Source: Caulobacteraceae bacterium (GTDB taxonomy: Bacteria; Pseudomonadota; Alphaproteobacteria; Caulobacterales; Caulobacteraceae). From it: a stretch of DNA of 64,000 nucleotides. The notes below the pieces were generated by a model that searched no databases, was not told the DNA's origin, and saw nothing but the letters and a program-made list of their open reading frames with translations. The position numbers were made by a program, and so were the translations under genes. Where the stretch lies: assembly GCA_947475415.1 (NCBI GenBank), contig CANJLH010000002.1:248001-312000 (forward strand), written 5' to 3'. Shown piece after piece: positions 24,458 through 37,309 of this stretch (positions are counted from its first letter, which is position 1; each line of letters starts with the position of its first letter).

Positions 24458-24724
24458 TTACGCGCTGGCCTCGACGGCATGCTCTGCGAGAATTGTGAGG
24501 CCGTCGGGCGTGACATCCGCGAACCCCCCTCTCACTTCGAACACAGTCAGGCGGCCTTCGTTGTGCACCGTCAGGCGTCCTTCTTTCAGGGCGGTCATGA
24601 ACGGAGCATGACCGGCCAGGACGCCGAAATCGCCCTCTGACCCCGGCGCATCGACCTGATCGACGGGACCGGAGAACAGTTCGCGCTCCGGTGAGACCAG
24701 AGAGAAGTTGAGCTTATCGGCCAT
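24458..24724 (-). CDS. atpC: ATP synthase F1 epsilon subunit (short form)
   Basis: Central-stalk subunit of F1, 88 residues. Only the N-terminal beta-sandwich is present (FSLVSPERELFSGPVDQVDAPGSEG begins the family pattern; GDFGVLAGHAPFMTALKEG follows). The C-terminal helical domain that inhibits ATP hydrolysis in E. coli is absent, as in other short alphaproteobacterial epsilons. Last gene of the atp operon, three bases after atpD. Confidence 0.93.
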   Translation of the reverse strand: MADKLNFSLVSPERELFSGPVDQVDAPGSEGDFGVLAGHAPFMTALKEGRLTVHNEGRLTVFEVRGGFADVTPDGLTILAEHAVEASA

Positions 24725-24727
24725 GCC

Positions 24728-26290
<1,563 letters not shown>

Positions 26291-27163
26291 CTAGAGCGCT
26301 TCGGCGCCGGAGATGATCTCGATCAGCTCCTTGGTGATCTGCGCCTGGCGTGTGCGGTTATATTTCAGCGTCAGCGCCGCGATCATGTCGCCGGCGTTGC
26401 GGGTGGCGTTGTCCATGGCCGTCATCTGGGCGGCGAAGAAGCCGGCCTGGTTTTCGAGCATGGCGGAAAACAACTGGGTGGTGATGTTGCGCGGCAGCAG
26501 GGTGGCGAGGATACCCTCCTCGTCCGGTTCATATTCATAGGCCGCGCCCTTCAGGTCGATGCGCGGTGCTTCGCCGGCCACGGCCGCGGGAATCAATTGC
26601 TGGGCGGTGGGCGTCTGGGTCACCACCGACTTGAAGCGGCTGAAATAGAGCGTGACCACATCCAGCTCGCCGGCCTCGAAGCGGTCGCGGATCAGCTGGC
26701 TCACCGCCTCGGCGACGGCGAGCGAGGGGCTGCCGCCAGCGTCGTAATGGCCGATCGAGCGGTCACCGTACAGGCGGCGCAGCTGGTCGCGGGCCTTCTT
26801 GCCCACGGTCAGGATCCTCACGTCCTTGCCTTCGGCGAGCAACTTGCCGATCTGCTCGCGGGCGAGGCGGACGATGGAGGAGTTGAAACCGCCGCTCAGG
26901 CCGCGGTCGGCAGTGGCCACCACCACCAGATGGCGCGCCTCCGAACCCGTGCCCACCAGCAGCTTCGGGGCCCCGTCGCCGGTGACTCCGCCGGCCAGAT
27001 TGGCGATGACCGACGCCATTCGCGCCGCGTAGGGCCGCGCGCTCTGGGCGGCGTCCTGCGAGCGGCGCAGTTTGGCCGCGGCGACCATCTGCATCGCCTT
27101 GGTGATCTTCTGCGTGGCTTTCACGCTTCCGATCTGATTGCGCATGTCCTTCAGGCTAGCCAT
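26291..27163 (-). CDS. atpG: ATP synthase F1 gamma subunit
   Basis: Rotor shaft of F1, 290 residues. The N-terminal helix [20 protein letters not shown] and the C-terminal helix [20 protein letters not shown] with [18 protein letters not shown] are classic. Its first eight bases overlap the end of the inserted methyltransferase gene, so translation of the two is probably coupled. Confidence 0.96.
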   Translation of the reverse strand: MASLKDMRNQIGSVKATQKITKAMQMVAAAKLRRSQDAAQSARPYAARMASVIANLAGGVTGDGAPKLLVGTGSEARHLVVVATADRGLSGGFNSSIVRLAREQIGKLLAEGKDVRILTVGKKARDQLRRLYGDRSIGHYDAGGSPSLAVAEAVSQLIRDRFEAGELDVVTLYFSRFKSVVTQTPTAQQLIPAAVAGEAPRIDLKGAAYEYEPDEEGILATLLPRNITTQLFSAMLENQAGFFAAQMTAMDNATRNAGDMIAALTLKYNRTRQAQITKELIEIISGAEAL

Positions 27164-27962
27164 GAAGCGAACTCTGTCCTTGGGCGGCCTCTAGGCCAGC
27201 GCGGAATACGAAGTGCGGGAACACCTGCTCGGAGTGGATGCGCCGTTCGGCGATCAGCTCCTCGACCGCCTGGGTGGCGCCGATACAGGTGGAAGCGGTG
27301 GCGTCGTCGTAGACCACATAGCCGCCGCGGGTCATGCGGCCCCAGACCGAGTCCTGGGCGTGCTTTATGGGCGCATAGAGGTCCAGGTCGATATGGGCCA
27401 GGCCGAAGTCCAGCTTGCCGGGCAAGCCGGCGGGGAAGGTGTCCTGCACGAGGCCCTTCACCAGCATGACATTGTCGAGTTTCAGCGACTTGGCGGTCTT
27501 GCGGATGCTGGCGATGTCGGTGTCGGCGAATTCGCCCTCGCCATGCAGGTCCAGACCTCGCTCTGAGGCCGGCATGCCGGCGAAAGTGTCAAGGCCATAG
27601 ACCTTGGCCTCTGGGTAGAGGCGCTTGAGCAGGGTCGCGAAGAACAGCACGCTGCCGCCCTTGTAGCAGCCGAACTCGATGATGTTGCGGCTGGCCAGGG
27701 GATCGAAGAAAAGCGCCACGATCAGGAACAGGTTCTTCAGCCGGTCGCCGGACATTACCGTGCGGCCGGACGCGGCGCGCAGGGCCTCCTGATAGAGAGG
27801 GTGAGCCTCCACCGCCTCGCGCAGACCGCCGTACTCCAACCCCACGCCGCGCTGGTAGCCCTCATAGGGCGCGCGCCCGCCTGTCACCCCCGGCGTCACG
27901 GCGGACGACGGGAGCGGCAGCGGCGGATAGCCGCGGCGCTCCAGGGTGGTTGGGGCGGTCAA
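27156..27962 (-). CDS. TylF/MycF-like SAM-dependent O-methyltransferase inside the atp operon
   Basis: A 268-residue class I methyltransferase of the TylF/MycF (macrocin O-methyltransferase) family. [15 protein letters not shown] is the SAM-binding motif, [10 protein letters not shown] follows, and [14 protein letters not shown] and YVVYDDATA carry the metal-binding Asp residues. Family members methylate sugar hydroxyls on antibiotics or polysaccharides; the target here is unknown. It lies between atpA and atpG on the same strand (18 bases from atpA, 8-base overlap with atpG) and must be co-transcribed with them. This position is not part of the standard operon. Confidence 0.85.
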   Translation of the reverse strand: MTAPTTLERRGYPPLPLPSSAVTPGVTGGRAPYEGYQRGVGLEYGGLREAVEAHPLYQEALRAASGRTVMSGDRLKNLFLIVALFFDPLASRNIIEFGCYKGGSVLFFATLLKRLYPEAKVYGLDTFAGMPASERGLDLHGEGEFADTDIASIRKTAKSLKLDNVMLVKGLVQDTFPAGLPGKLDFGLAHIDLDLYAPIKHAQDSVWGRMTRGGYVVYDDATASTCIGATQAVEELIAERRIHSEQVFPHFVFRAGLEAAQGQSSLHG

Positions 27963-27980
27963 GTCTGAACCTTCCGTCTT

Positions 27981-30076
<2,096 letters not shown>

Positions 30077-30209
30077 TTGGTTGTCCGCCCGGTGCGTATC
30101 AATAAACGCCGCAGCGGAGCTCCACCACGGACTAAAGGCTTGAAAGCGCTTGGAAAAAGCACACTGAACCGTAGAGTCGATAAGACCCCCGGCCCAAAGC
30201 CGCGCGCCT

Positions 30210-30236
30210 GATAGCATGCGATCCTGGGCGCCGCAA
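30210..30236 (-). promoter_or_regulatory. Weak candidate promoter for the atp operon
   Basis: On the minus strand TTGCGG (30236-30231) is followed after 15 bases by GCTATC (30215-30210), resembling a Caulobacter housekeeping promoter. The 290-base gap between atpH and the penicillin-binding protein gene must carry divergent promoters; this is the best match I see and it is weak. Confidence 0.2.
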
Positions 30237-30366
30237 CCGAGGCGGCCGCCGTGCCGGAAGAATCCTTCGCGGGCCCCGCGTTCACCTCTCGTCAATCTTG
30301 TCGCGCGCTTAACGGGCATCGGATACACGTCGTCCCGGGAGCAGGGGCGCACGAGCGGAACGAGAC

Positions 30367-32334
30367 ATGGCCAAGGCGCAGCGGACCGGGCCCGGCGGCG
30401 GCCCCCCGGGCCCTCCACGGCAGAGGCGAACGCCCCTGCAGGCTCTATTCTACTTGGTGCTGACCCTGTGCGTCTGGGCGGCGATCTTCGTCGTCGCCTT
30501 CTTCGCCGTGTTCGCCATGGACCTGCCGGACACATCCAAGCTCTATGACGTCAAGCGCCAGCCCTCCATCTCCTACCTCGACCGCTCCGGCGCCATGGTG
30601 GCCGTGCGCGGCAGCCAGTTCGCGCCGCCTGTCGACCTGGAGAAGCTGCCGTCTTATGTGCCCAAGGCCTTCGTGGCGGTGGAGGACCGCTGGTTCTACT
30701 ACCACTTCGGGTTCAATCCCTGGGGCATCCTCCGCTCACAGATTTATAATGTCAGTCATCCGGGCGGCCCTCTGCGCGGAGGCTCGACCATTACCCAGCA
30801 GCTGGCGCGCAATCTGTTCCTGACCCCGGCCCAGACCTATCGGCGCAAGGCTCAGGAGCTGATCCTGGCGGTATGGCTGGAGGCCAAGTTCTCCAAACGC
30901 GAGATCCTGTCGCTATATCTGAACCGGGTCTATTTCGGCGCCGGCGCCTATGGCATCGAGGCCGCCTCCCAGCGCTACTTCGGAAAATCCGCATCGGATC
31001 TGACCCTGGGCGAGGCCGCTCTGCTGGCCGGGATGATGAAGGGGCCCAGCCGCTACAGTCCGGTCTCGGCCACCGAGCGCGCCGAGCGGCGGGCCACCAT
31101 CGTGCTGGACGAGATGGTGCGCAGCCACGCGATCACCGCCGAGGAGCGCGCCAGGGCCTTCGCCACCCCGGTGCGGGTCAATCCGACCCTCGCCAATCAG
31201 CGCGCCCAGTATTTCACCGACTGGGTGGACGATCAGGTCCGCACCCTGGTGGGCGAGCCCACCGAGGATCTTGTGGTGGAGACCACCCTGGACCTGCCGC
31301 TGCAGGCGTCGGCGGAAGCCGCCCTGCGTCAAGGCGTGGCCGCGGCGGCCAAGGAAGGAGTGCAACAGGGAGCCCTGGTGTCGGTCGACGGTGAGGGCCG
31401 CATCCGCGCCTATGTGGGCGGCGCCTCCTACACTCAGAGTCAGTTCGACCGCGCCGGCATGGCGCGGCGACAAGCGGGCTCGTCGTTCAAGCCCTTTGTC
31501 TATCTGACGGCCATGGAGCAGGGCCGCGCGCCGAACATGGTGGTCAAGGACGAACCCCTGAAGATCGGCGCGTGGGAACCCAAGAACTACACCGGCAGAT
31601 ACCTGGGCGACCTCACCCTGCAGAACGCCCTGGCCCAGTCGATCAACACCGTCGCCGCGCGTCTGGCCAATGAGGTGGGTACCGGCAATGTGGCCGCCAC
31701 CGCGCGGCGCCTGGGAATCACCTCCAAGATCCAGCTCGACCCCTCCATGGCCCTCGGCGCCGTCGAGGTGAGCCCGGTGGAGATGGCCCAGGCCTATGCG
31801 CCTTTTTCCAACGGCGGCTTTTACGCCCGGGGTTATGGGGTCGAGCGCATCCGCACCGCCACCGGGCGGGTTCTCTATGACCATGGCGTAGACAAGCCGC
31901 CCCGCCGTAGCGTCATCGGCTCACCGGCGCTTCAGTACATGAACCAGATGCTGCGCCAGGTGATCATTTCGGGCACCGGAACCCACGCGGCGATCGCAGG
32001 TTACGATCTGGCCGGAAAGACCGGCACCACCAGCGATTACCGCGACGCCTGGTTCATTGGCTACACCGGCGGCTTCGTCACCGCCGTCTGGCTGGGCCGT
32101 GACGACAACACCTCCATGAAGAAGGTCACTGGCGGCGGCGCGCCGGCCGGCGTCTGGCGCGCCTACATGGCCGCCGCCCTGCCGCGCCTGAAGACCCAGC
32201 CCATACCCGGCGGCGTGATCGAACCGCCGCCCCTGGCGCCAGCCCCCGGCGATCCCATCGGCGACATCCTGGACAAGCCCGCAGAACCCGCCCAGCCGGC
32301 CGCCAAGCCGAAGAACGACGACCCGCCGTTCTGA
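30367..32334 (+). CDS. Penicillin-binding protein 1A (bifunctional class A)
   Basis: Inner-membrane peptidoglycan synthase, 655 residues. Cytoplasmic Pro-rich tail (1-22), transmembrane helix (about 26-50), GT51 glycosyltransferase with catalytic Glu106 in [12 protein letters not shown] and [13 protein letters not shown], then the transpeptidase. SSFK (Ser372, Lys375), SIN (425-427) and KTGT (551-554) are the three active-site motifs. The C-terminus is Pro/Ala-rich and disordered. Divergent from the atp operon. Confidence 0.95.
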   Translation: MAKAQRTGPGGGPPGPPRQRRTPLQALFYLVLTLCVWAAIFVVAFFAVFAMDLPDTSKLYDVKRQPSISYLDRSGAMVAVRGSQFAPPVDLEKLPSYVPKAFVAVEDRWFYYHFGFNPWGILRSQIYNVSHPGGPLRGGSTITQQLARNLFLTPAQTYRRKAQELILAVWLEAKFSKREILSLYLNRVYFGAGAYGIEAASQRYFGKSASDLTLGEAALLAGMMKGPSRYSPVSATERAERRATIVLDEMVRSHAITAEERARAFATPVRVNPTLANQRAQYFTDWVDDQVRTLVGEPTEDLVVETTLDLPLQASAEAALRQGVAAAAKEGVQQGALVSVDGEGRIRAYVGGASYTQSQFDRAGMARRQAGSSFKPFVYLTAMEQGRAPNMVVKDEPLKIGAWEPKNYTGRYLGDLTLQNALAQSINTVAARLANEVGTGNVAATARRLGITSKIQLDPSMALGAVEVSPVEMAQAYAPFSNGGFYARGYGVERIRTATGRVLYDHGVDKPPRRSVIGSPALQYMNQMLRQVIISGTGTHAAIAGYDLAGKTGTTSDYRDAWFIGYTGGFVTAVWLGRDDNTSMKKVTGGGAPAGVWRAYMAAALPRLKTQPIPGGVIEPPPLAPAPGDPIGDILDKPAEPAQPAAKPKNDDPPF

Positions 32335-32381
32335 AGTCAGGCGCCGCAACGCTTGCTTCCGACTTCCGCCGTAAGCCCCGA

Positions 32382-32400
32382 CTTCCCTTGCGGGAGAAGG
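32382..32400. repeat. REP-like element, variant copy
   Basis: CTTCCC-TTGC-GGGAGAAGG, between convergent genes. It resembles the perfect palindrome at 15033-15056 with part of the left arm lost. Confidence 0.4.
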
Positions 32401-32402
32401 AC

Positions 32403-33155
32403 CTAGTCTATTCTTGAAACCCGCCCGAACGCGTGCAGCCGCGCGCCGTTCGCCCGCAGCCAGGCCCGGTGCGGCCGGTGGTCGCCCACCAGGGCCTGCA
32501 CCTGCGCCCAGAACCGCGGGCCGTGGTTGGGTTCGATAAGGTGGGCGCACTCGTGGGCGGCCACATAGTCGGCGACCACGAAGGGGGCGAGCGCCAGGCG
32601 CCAGGAATAGCGGATCGCCGGCGCCGTTCCGGCCCGGGCCGGCGTGCAGGAGCCCCAACGCGAGTGGGTGTCGGTGACCGCCACCTGGGGTGTGGCGGCG
32701 CCAAGGCGCGCGGCGTAATCCACGGTCCGGTCAGTCAGCACGACGAGGGCGCGCTTGCGGATTTGCCGAATCACCGCGCGGGTGAAGCCTTCGCCCTGGC
32801 CCATTGCGACGATCCGCGCCGGCGCGGCGTCGTCCGACTCGAGCCAGCGCGCTCGGCCGGAAGTCGCCGCCAGCGCCACCGGCGCGCCGAATACCTCTAT
32901 CATCATCCCTGCGGTCAGGGCTTGCGCCTGCGGCCGGTCGGCCAGGTGCTGGGCGATCCATTGGTCGCGGCTGCGGGCGAAGGCGACGGCCTCGGCCAGG
33001 CGCCGCGCCGTGGGCGAAACCGCGACGATCTCCCCGGTCTTGCGGTCCAGGCGGATCGAGATGCGCCGCGCCCGGGGGTTGACCTTCAGGCGCACCACCG
33101 CGCCGTCCAGGTCCAGCTTGTCCCCGTCTGCGAACGCGCGGCCGAACAGCGTCAC
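32403..33155 (-). CDS. YgjP/SprT-like M48-family metallopeptidase
   Basis: A 250-residue protein of the DUF45/YgjP family. The zinc site is AAHECAHLIEPNHGPRFW (HExxH plus a downstream His) near residues 198-215, preceded by DTHSRWGSCT, a hallmark of this family. The N-terminal part (RLKVNPRARRISIRLD) is the beta-rich extension. Its physiological substrate is unknown. Converges on the PBP1A gene. Confidence 0.88.
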   Translation of the reverse strand: MTLFGRAFADGDKLDLDGAVVRLKVNPRARRISIRLDRKTGEIVAVSPTARRLAEAVAFARSRDQWIAQHLADRPQAQALTAGMMIEVFGAPVALAATSGRARWLESDDAAPARIVAMGQGEGFTRAVIRQIRKRALVVLTDRTVDYAARLGAATPQVAVTDTHSRWGSCTPARAGTAPAIRYSWRLALAPFVVADYVAAHECAHLIEPNHGPRFWAQVQALVGDHRPHRAWLRANGARLHAFGRVSRID

Positions 33156-33186
33156 GCTCTACTCACTTCAAGATTGACCCATTTTA

Positions 33187-33216
33187 TCCGGATCAGCTGA
33201 TTCCAGCGGATCCGGA
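33187..33216. repeat. Dispersed palindrome, copy 2, strong hairpin
   Basis: TCCGGATC-A-GCTG-ATTC-CAGC-G-GATCCGGA: an 8-bp stem, one A/G mismatch, a further 4-bp stem and an ATTC loop. It begins seven bases past the PHA depolymerase stop (minus strand), so it may also shape that transcript's 3' end. Related to 23639-23670. Confidence 0.6.
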
Positions 33217-33222
33217 AAGGGT

Positions 33223-34494
33223 CTAGGCGGCGAGGACCTTCTGGCTGAACCCTTTTTCGCCCTCGCGAATGAAGGCGCGCACGCGCGGATAGATTTCCTC
33301 GTTGAAGCGCTTGCCGTTGAACACCCCATAGTGGCCGACGCGCGGCTGCACATAATCGCGCTTGAAGGCGTCCGGAAGGCCCGAGCAAAGGGTGTGGGCG
33401 GCCTGGGTCTGGCCGATGCCTGAGATGTCGTCCAGTTCGCCCTCGACGGTAAGCAGGCCCACGTCCTTGATCGAGGCCGGCCGCACCGCACGGTCGCGGT
33501 GGCGCATCTCACCCTTGGGAAGGGTGTAGCGCTGGAACACCTCGTCGACGGTTTGCAGGTAGAATTCCTCGGTGAGGTCCAGCACTGAAAGATATTCGTC
33601 GTAGAAATCCAGGTGCTTGTCCGCGGAGTCCCCGTCGCCGTCCATCAGGTGCATCAGATAGCGGCGGTGCGCCTCCTGGTGGCGCTCTGCGTTCATGCTC
33701 ATGAAGCTGTAGAGCTGCACGAACCCCGGATAGACCCGCCGTCCCATCGCCGGATGCGGCGGCGGAACGGTGTAGATCATGTTCGAAGCGAACCAGGCGA
33801 AGGGGCGTTCCTCCGCCAGTTTGTTCGTGACCGTGGGGGACAGGCGCGCGTCGATGGGCGAGCCCATGAAGGTCATGGTGGCCGGGCGACATTCGTCTCC
33901 GTCTTCGCTCATCAGGGCGGTGGCGGCCAGGACGGCGGGGCCGGGCTGGCAGACGGCCACCACATGTGGGCGCGGACCTAGCCGGCGCAGCATCGCCTGC
34001 ACCTGGTCGATATAGTCGTTAAGGTCGAAGCGGCCCTCCAGGATCGGAACGTCGCGGGCGTTGGACCAGTCGCTGATGAACACCTCGTGGTCCTGCAGGA
34101 AAGCCTGCACCGTACCGCGCAGCAGCGTGGCGTAGTGGCCGGACAGGGGCGCCACGATCAAAACCGCCGGTTCCAGTTCGCGGCGGCCGGCGGCGCGCAT
34201 GTCGGACATGTCGCGGCTGAAGTGGATCAGCTTGGTCCACGGGCTCGACCAGACTTCGGTGGGGCGGACCCGGACCGGCTTGCCGTCGATTTCAACGGAA
34301 TTGATCCCCCAGGCCGGCCGACCGTATCGCCGGGTCAGATTGGCCAGCAGGTCTGCGCCGGCATAAATTCGGCGGCCAATCGCTGAATCCCGGGCCGGAT
34401 TGGCCTGCGAGCCCCAGAAATCCCGCGTCAGTCGTGTTGCAGTGCGCAACGGGGTGCTGAGGTAAAAGCTGGCTTCGTAGAGGGAATAAAGCAT
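33223..34494 (-). CDS. phaZ: Intracellular polyhydroxyalkanoate depolymerase
   Basis: A 423-residue protein of the intracellular PHB depolymerase family, which mobilises storage granules to 3-hydroxybutyrate. The family N-terminus MLYSLYEASFYLSTPLR is present; the nucleophile is the Cys in AVCQPGPAVLA (Cys182), used instead of Ser; PRVGHYGVFNGKRF supplies the catalytic His. No signal peptide, in line with a cytoplasmic location. Fits the MaoC and hydroxybutyryl-CoA genes elsewhere in the window. Confidence 0.93.
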   Translation of the reverse strand: MLYSLYEASFYLSTPLRTATRLTRDFWGSQANPARDSAIGRRIYAGADLLANLTRRYGRPAWGINSVEIDGKPVRVRPTEVWSSPWTKLIHFSRDMSDMRAAGRRELEPAVLIVAPLSGHYATLLRGTVQAFLQDHEVFISDWSNARDVPILEGRFDLNDYIDQVQAMLRRLGPRPHVVAVCQPGPAVLAATALMSEDGDECRPATMTFMGSPIDARLSPTVTNKLAEERPFAWFASNMIYTVPPPHPAMGRRVYPGFVQLYSFMSMNAERHQEAHRRYLMHLMDGDGDSADKHLDFYDEYLSVLDLTEEFYLQTVDEVFQRYTLPKGEMRHRDRAVRPASIKDVGLLTVEGELDDISGIGQTQAAHTLCSGLPDAFKRDYVQPRVGHYGVFNGKRFNEEIYPRVRAFIREGEKGFSQKVLAA

Positions 34495-34549
34495 GCACGG
34501 TTCCTTGTGCGCCGCAGCATAGGCGGTCGAGCTTAATAGAGTCCAGCTT

Positions 34550-35161
34550 TCAACAGCTTTGAGCGTCCCGCCCGGCGCGCATGGCCTTTCGAATACGTTC
34601 GGCGGTCTGTTCCGGGGTCAGGCCGTACGGCAGGACGCAGACGAATCGCCCCGTGGGGGCCATCAGATAGGTCATGGTGGAATGATTCACGACGTAGTCC
34701 GCACCCTCGCCGGCCTTCTCGTAGAAGACGTGATAGGCCTTCGCGACCGCATCCGTCTGCGCCGGGCTGCCGGTGAGCCCAAGGAGTCGCTTCGGAAAGG
34801 AATCGTTTGCGAGGTAGCTTTTCAACTGTGACGGCGTGTCGCGCGCGGGATCGAGGCTGATGAATACGGTCTGCAGATCTTTTGCTCCTGGCCCCAGCAG
34901 ATCCTCCGTCTGGGCCAGGGCCAGCAGCGTCGTCGGGCAGACATCCGGGCAATAGGTGAAGCCGAAGAACACCGCGCTCCACTTGCCGTTCAGCGCCCGC
35001 TCGGTGACCGGCCGGCCTTCCTGGTCGACAAGCTGGAATGGGCCGCCGATGGTCACCGCCTGATTGCCGTTCCCTGAGCCTGCGCCGTGAATAGCCGCGC
35101 CCGCCAACGCCGCCAGGACGAGGACGGCGGCCAGGAGAATGAAAATGCGGAAGCGTGACAC
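34550..35161 (-). CDS. senC: SCO1/SenC family copper protein
   Basis: A 203-residue membrane-anchored (helix about 6-24) thioredoxin-fold protein. FGFTYCPDVCPTTL carries the copper-binding CxxxC (Cys71, Cys75) and VNHSTMTYLM the third ligand (His160). SCO proteins help assemble the CuA site of cytochrome oxidase. It lies divergent from the RegB-RegA gene, matching the regB/senC(prrC)/regA cluster known in Rhodobacter, which supports calling it SenC/PrrC. Confidence 0.9.
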   Translation of the reverse strand: MSRFRIFILLAAVLVLAALAGAAIHGAGSGNGNQAVTIGGPFQLVDQEGRPVTERALNGKWSAVFFGFTYCPDVCPTTLLALAQTEDLLGPGAKDLQTVFISLDPARDTPSQLKSYLANDSFPKRLLGLTGSPAQTDAVAKAYHVFYEKAGEGADYVVNHSTMTYLMAPTGRFVCVLPYGLTPEQTAERIRKAMRAGRDAQSC

Positions 35162-35218
35162 GGCTCAATTCCTGTAAGGGCTCGCCTTGCGGTTCGATCC
35201 GGGCGATCCTGGGCGCCC

Positions 35219-36796
35219 ATGGCCTCCGAATGGATCCCGGCGCCCGAGGGGCAAGCCCCCGCGCCCAGTCTCGTTAGGCCGGCGCAGGCCGCCGCGCAAG
35301 CAGAGGTCGTGCGCGAAGGGGGCGGTGCGCGCCGCGGCCGCCTGCGGTTGCGCACCCTGGTGGGTATGCGCTGGCTGCTGATCGGGATCGAGGTTTTGGG
35401 CCTGGGGGCGGGCGCCGTCCTGATGAAGCTTCAGGCGCCCTACTTGACCTGTTTCGCGATCGTCGGGGCCTGGGCGTGGTTCAATCTCCTGAGCGCCCTG
35501 ACCTCGCCGCGGCAGAGGCTCTGCTCCGACCGCGAATCGACCCTGCAGCTGGCCTTCGACATCGTCCAGATCACCCTCCTGGTTGGCCTGACCGGCGGCG
35601 CCGCCAACCCCTTCATGTTGTTCCTGATCGCCCCGATCGCCCTGGGCGCCACCTCGTTGCCGCAGCGGTCGGTTCTGCTGCTGGGCCTTCTCGGCGTCGC
35701 CGCCGCGGTGGGTCTGGCGATGTTCGCCTGGGCGCCCCACGGCGGCGGCGGACCGTTCCAGGCCGCTCCGCCAGGGTTGCGGCTGGCCGGCGCCCTGGCC
35801 TGCATCATGGGCATCGCCCTGGTCGCCGGCCATGTGCGTCAGGCGGCCCTGGAAACCGCCCGCATGGGCCTGGCGCTGGATGTGACCGAGGCGGTGCTGG
35901 CGCGCGAACAAAAGCTGTCGGCCCTGGGCGCCCTGGCCGCCGCCGCCGCCCATGAACTGGGAACGCCCTTGGCGACCATCTCCATCGTCGCCAAGGAGCT
36001 TTCCCGCGAAGCCCCGACAACCGGGGTCAAGGAAGACGCCGAGCTGCTGATAGCCCAGGCCGACCGCTGCCGCGAAATTCTCAAACGGCTGACAGACAGT
36101 CCCGAAACCGCTGACCAGATGCATGAGCGCATGAGTCTCGTGCAATTGCTGCACGAGGTGATCGAACCTCATGCCAGCGCCCCCGGCGTTCGGGTCGAGG
36201 CGATTGTGTCCGGCGCGGCCGGATCGCCGGCGCCGGACATCTGGCGGATGCCCGAGGTGCTGCACGCCATGACCACCTTCGTGGAGAACGCCGTAGACTT
36301 CGCCGAATCTGAGGTGCTGATCACCGCCCGCTTTGACGCCGAGACCGTGTCAATGGAGGTCAGGGATGACGGTCCCGGATTCGCCCCCGAGATTCTGGCG
36401 CGGCTGGGCGAGCCCTACCTGACCAGCCGCCCCGGCGCGGAGGGGTCGCGCACCGGACTGTCGGTGGTGGAGGCGGTGCGCGGTTTGCGCCCTGATTCCA
36501 GGATCATCATGCTGACCGGCTACGGCAATATCGCCACCGCCGTGGCGGCGGTGAAGGCCGGGGCGGTGGACTATCTGTCCAAGCCCGCCGATGCCGACGA
36601 TGTGGCCCGCGCGCTGCTGGCCCGCGGCGATGTCCCGGCCCCGCCAGAGAACCCGATGAGCGCCGATCGGGTGCGCTGGGAGCATATCCAGCGGATCTAT
36701 GAAATGTGCGGCCACAATGTCTCGGAAACCGCCCGCAGGCTCAACATGCACCGGCGCACCCTGCAGCGGATCCTGGCCAAGCGCGCGCCGCGCTGA
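35219..36796 (+). CDS. RegB-RegA (PrrB-PrrA/ActS-ActR) in-frame fusion
   Basis: A 525-residue protein joining most of the redox-sensing histidine kinase RegB to the end of its regulator RegA. RegB part: six or so membrane helices (about 50-205), the quinone-site motif GGAANPF (126-132), H-box AAAAHELGTPLATI (His245), redox Cys284 in QADRCREIL, N-box FVENAVDF (Asn357) and G1 box RDDGPGF. After EPYLTSRPGAEGSRTG (near 413) it becomes RegA: LSVVEAVRGLRPDSRI, TGYGNIATAV, Lys455 in LSKPADADD and the Fis-type helix-turn-helix VSETARRLNMHRRTLQRIL. The kinase G2 box and the receiver's phospho-acceptor Asp are missing. Either a real deletion fusion or an assembly collapse. Confidence 0.88.
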   Translation: MASEWIPAPEGQAPAPSLVRPAQAAAQAEVVREGGGARRGRLRLRTLVGMRWLLIGIEVLGLGAGAVLMKLQAPYLTCFAIVGAWAWFNLLSALTSPRQRLCSDRESTLQLAFDIVQITLLVGLTGGAANPFMLFLIAPIALGATSLPQRSVLLLGLLGVAAAVGLAMFAWAPHGGGGPFQAAPPGLRLAGALACIMGIALVAGHVRQAALETARMGLALDVTEAVLAREQKLSALGALAAAAAHELGTPLATISIVAKELSREAPTTGVKEDAELLIAQADRCREILKRLTDSPETADQMHERMSLVQLLHEVIEPHASAPGVRVEAIVSGAAGSPAPDIWRMPEVLHAMTTFVENAVDFAESEVLITARFDAETVSMEVRDDGPGFAPEILARLGEPYLTSRPGAEGSRTGLSVVEAVRGLRPDSRIIMLTGYGNIATAVAAVKAGAVDYLSKPADADDVARALLARGDVPAPPENPMSADRVRWEHIQRIYEMCGHNVSETARRLNMHRRTLQRILAKRAPR

Positions 36797-36804
36797 AGCG
36801 CCAT

Positions 36805-37248
36805 TTACTCCAGCAGAGTCGTCGCTGCGCCGGCCGCGCGCATCGCCGCCAACCGGCCGAACGCCAGGGTCAGCGCCTTGCGCCTTGCGCCGGCCAGCGC
36901 CGCCCGGGGCGGTTCACGGATCACCGCCCCGCCAAAGCCGTCGGCGACGATCAGGCCGGGCTCAGCCGGCAGGTGGTCGCGGGGAAATTCCGGCGCCACG
37001 GCGAAGGCGAAGGCGTCGCAATAGGCCAGATACTCGCCCCACTTCTGGTCGGACCGGAAGTCGTGCAGCCCCGACTTCACCTCAACGATGAAGATTTCGC
37101 CCCGCCGGCCCAGGGCCATCAGGTCCGCGCGCCGCCCATTGGGCAGGGTCACCTCCGCCAGCGCCGCAAAGCCCAGCGCGTGCAGCAGACGCGCCGCGCC
37201 GCGGGTCACCGTGACGGTGGTCTCAGGTCGGGAGGCGGGCGCGTCCAT
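36805..37248 (-). CDS. mmcB: MmcB family DNA repair protein
   Basis: A 147-residue PD-(D/E)XK nuclease-fold protein. LAEVTLPNGRRADLMAL and EIFIVEVKSGLHDFR carry the core residues (Glu32, Asp42, Glu56, Lys58), and DQKWGEYLAYCDAF follows. MmcB was described in Caulobacter as an SOS-linked factor for mitomycin C damage. The ATG at 37248 gives the family N-terminus; a LexA box lies 12 bases upstream. It converges on the RegBA gene. Confidence 0.9.
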   Translation of the reverse strand: MDAPASRPETTVTVTRGAARLLHALGFAALAEVTLPNGRRADLMALGRRGEIFIVEVKSGLHDFRSDQKWGEYLAYCDAFAFAVAPEFPRDHLPAEPGLIVADGFGGAVIREPPRAALAGARRKALTLAFGRLAAMRAAGAATTLLE

Positions 37249-37254
37249 GGCGGC

Positions 37255-37283
37255 AATCTGTTCGGTCTTCGTTCCGAAATCAA
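37255..37283 (-). promoter_or_regulatory. LexA box and candidate promoter of mmcB
   Basis: GTTC-GGTCTTC-GTTC at 37260-37274 (plus strand) is an exact LexA box. On the minus strand it lies in the 17-base spacer between TTGATT (37283-37278) and a weak -10, CAGATT (37260-37255), overlapping it by one base. The -10 ends six bases before the ATG at 37248, so the mRNA would be leaderless, like the DUF559 promoter. Box is certain as a motif; the -10 is weak. Confidence 0.7.
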
Positions 37284-37309
37284 GCCGGGTTCGGATTGTC
37301 CAAGGTCCC

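Noticed and set aside
30077..30535. N-terminal 150-codon extension of atpH
   Set aside because: The extension has no homology and runs through the divergent promoter and the start of the PBP1A gene; the GTG at 30076 gives the family N-terminus.
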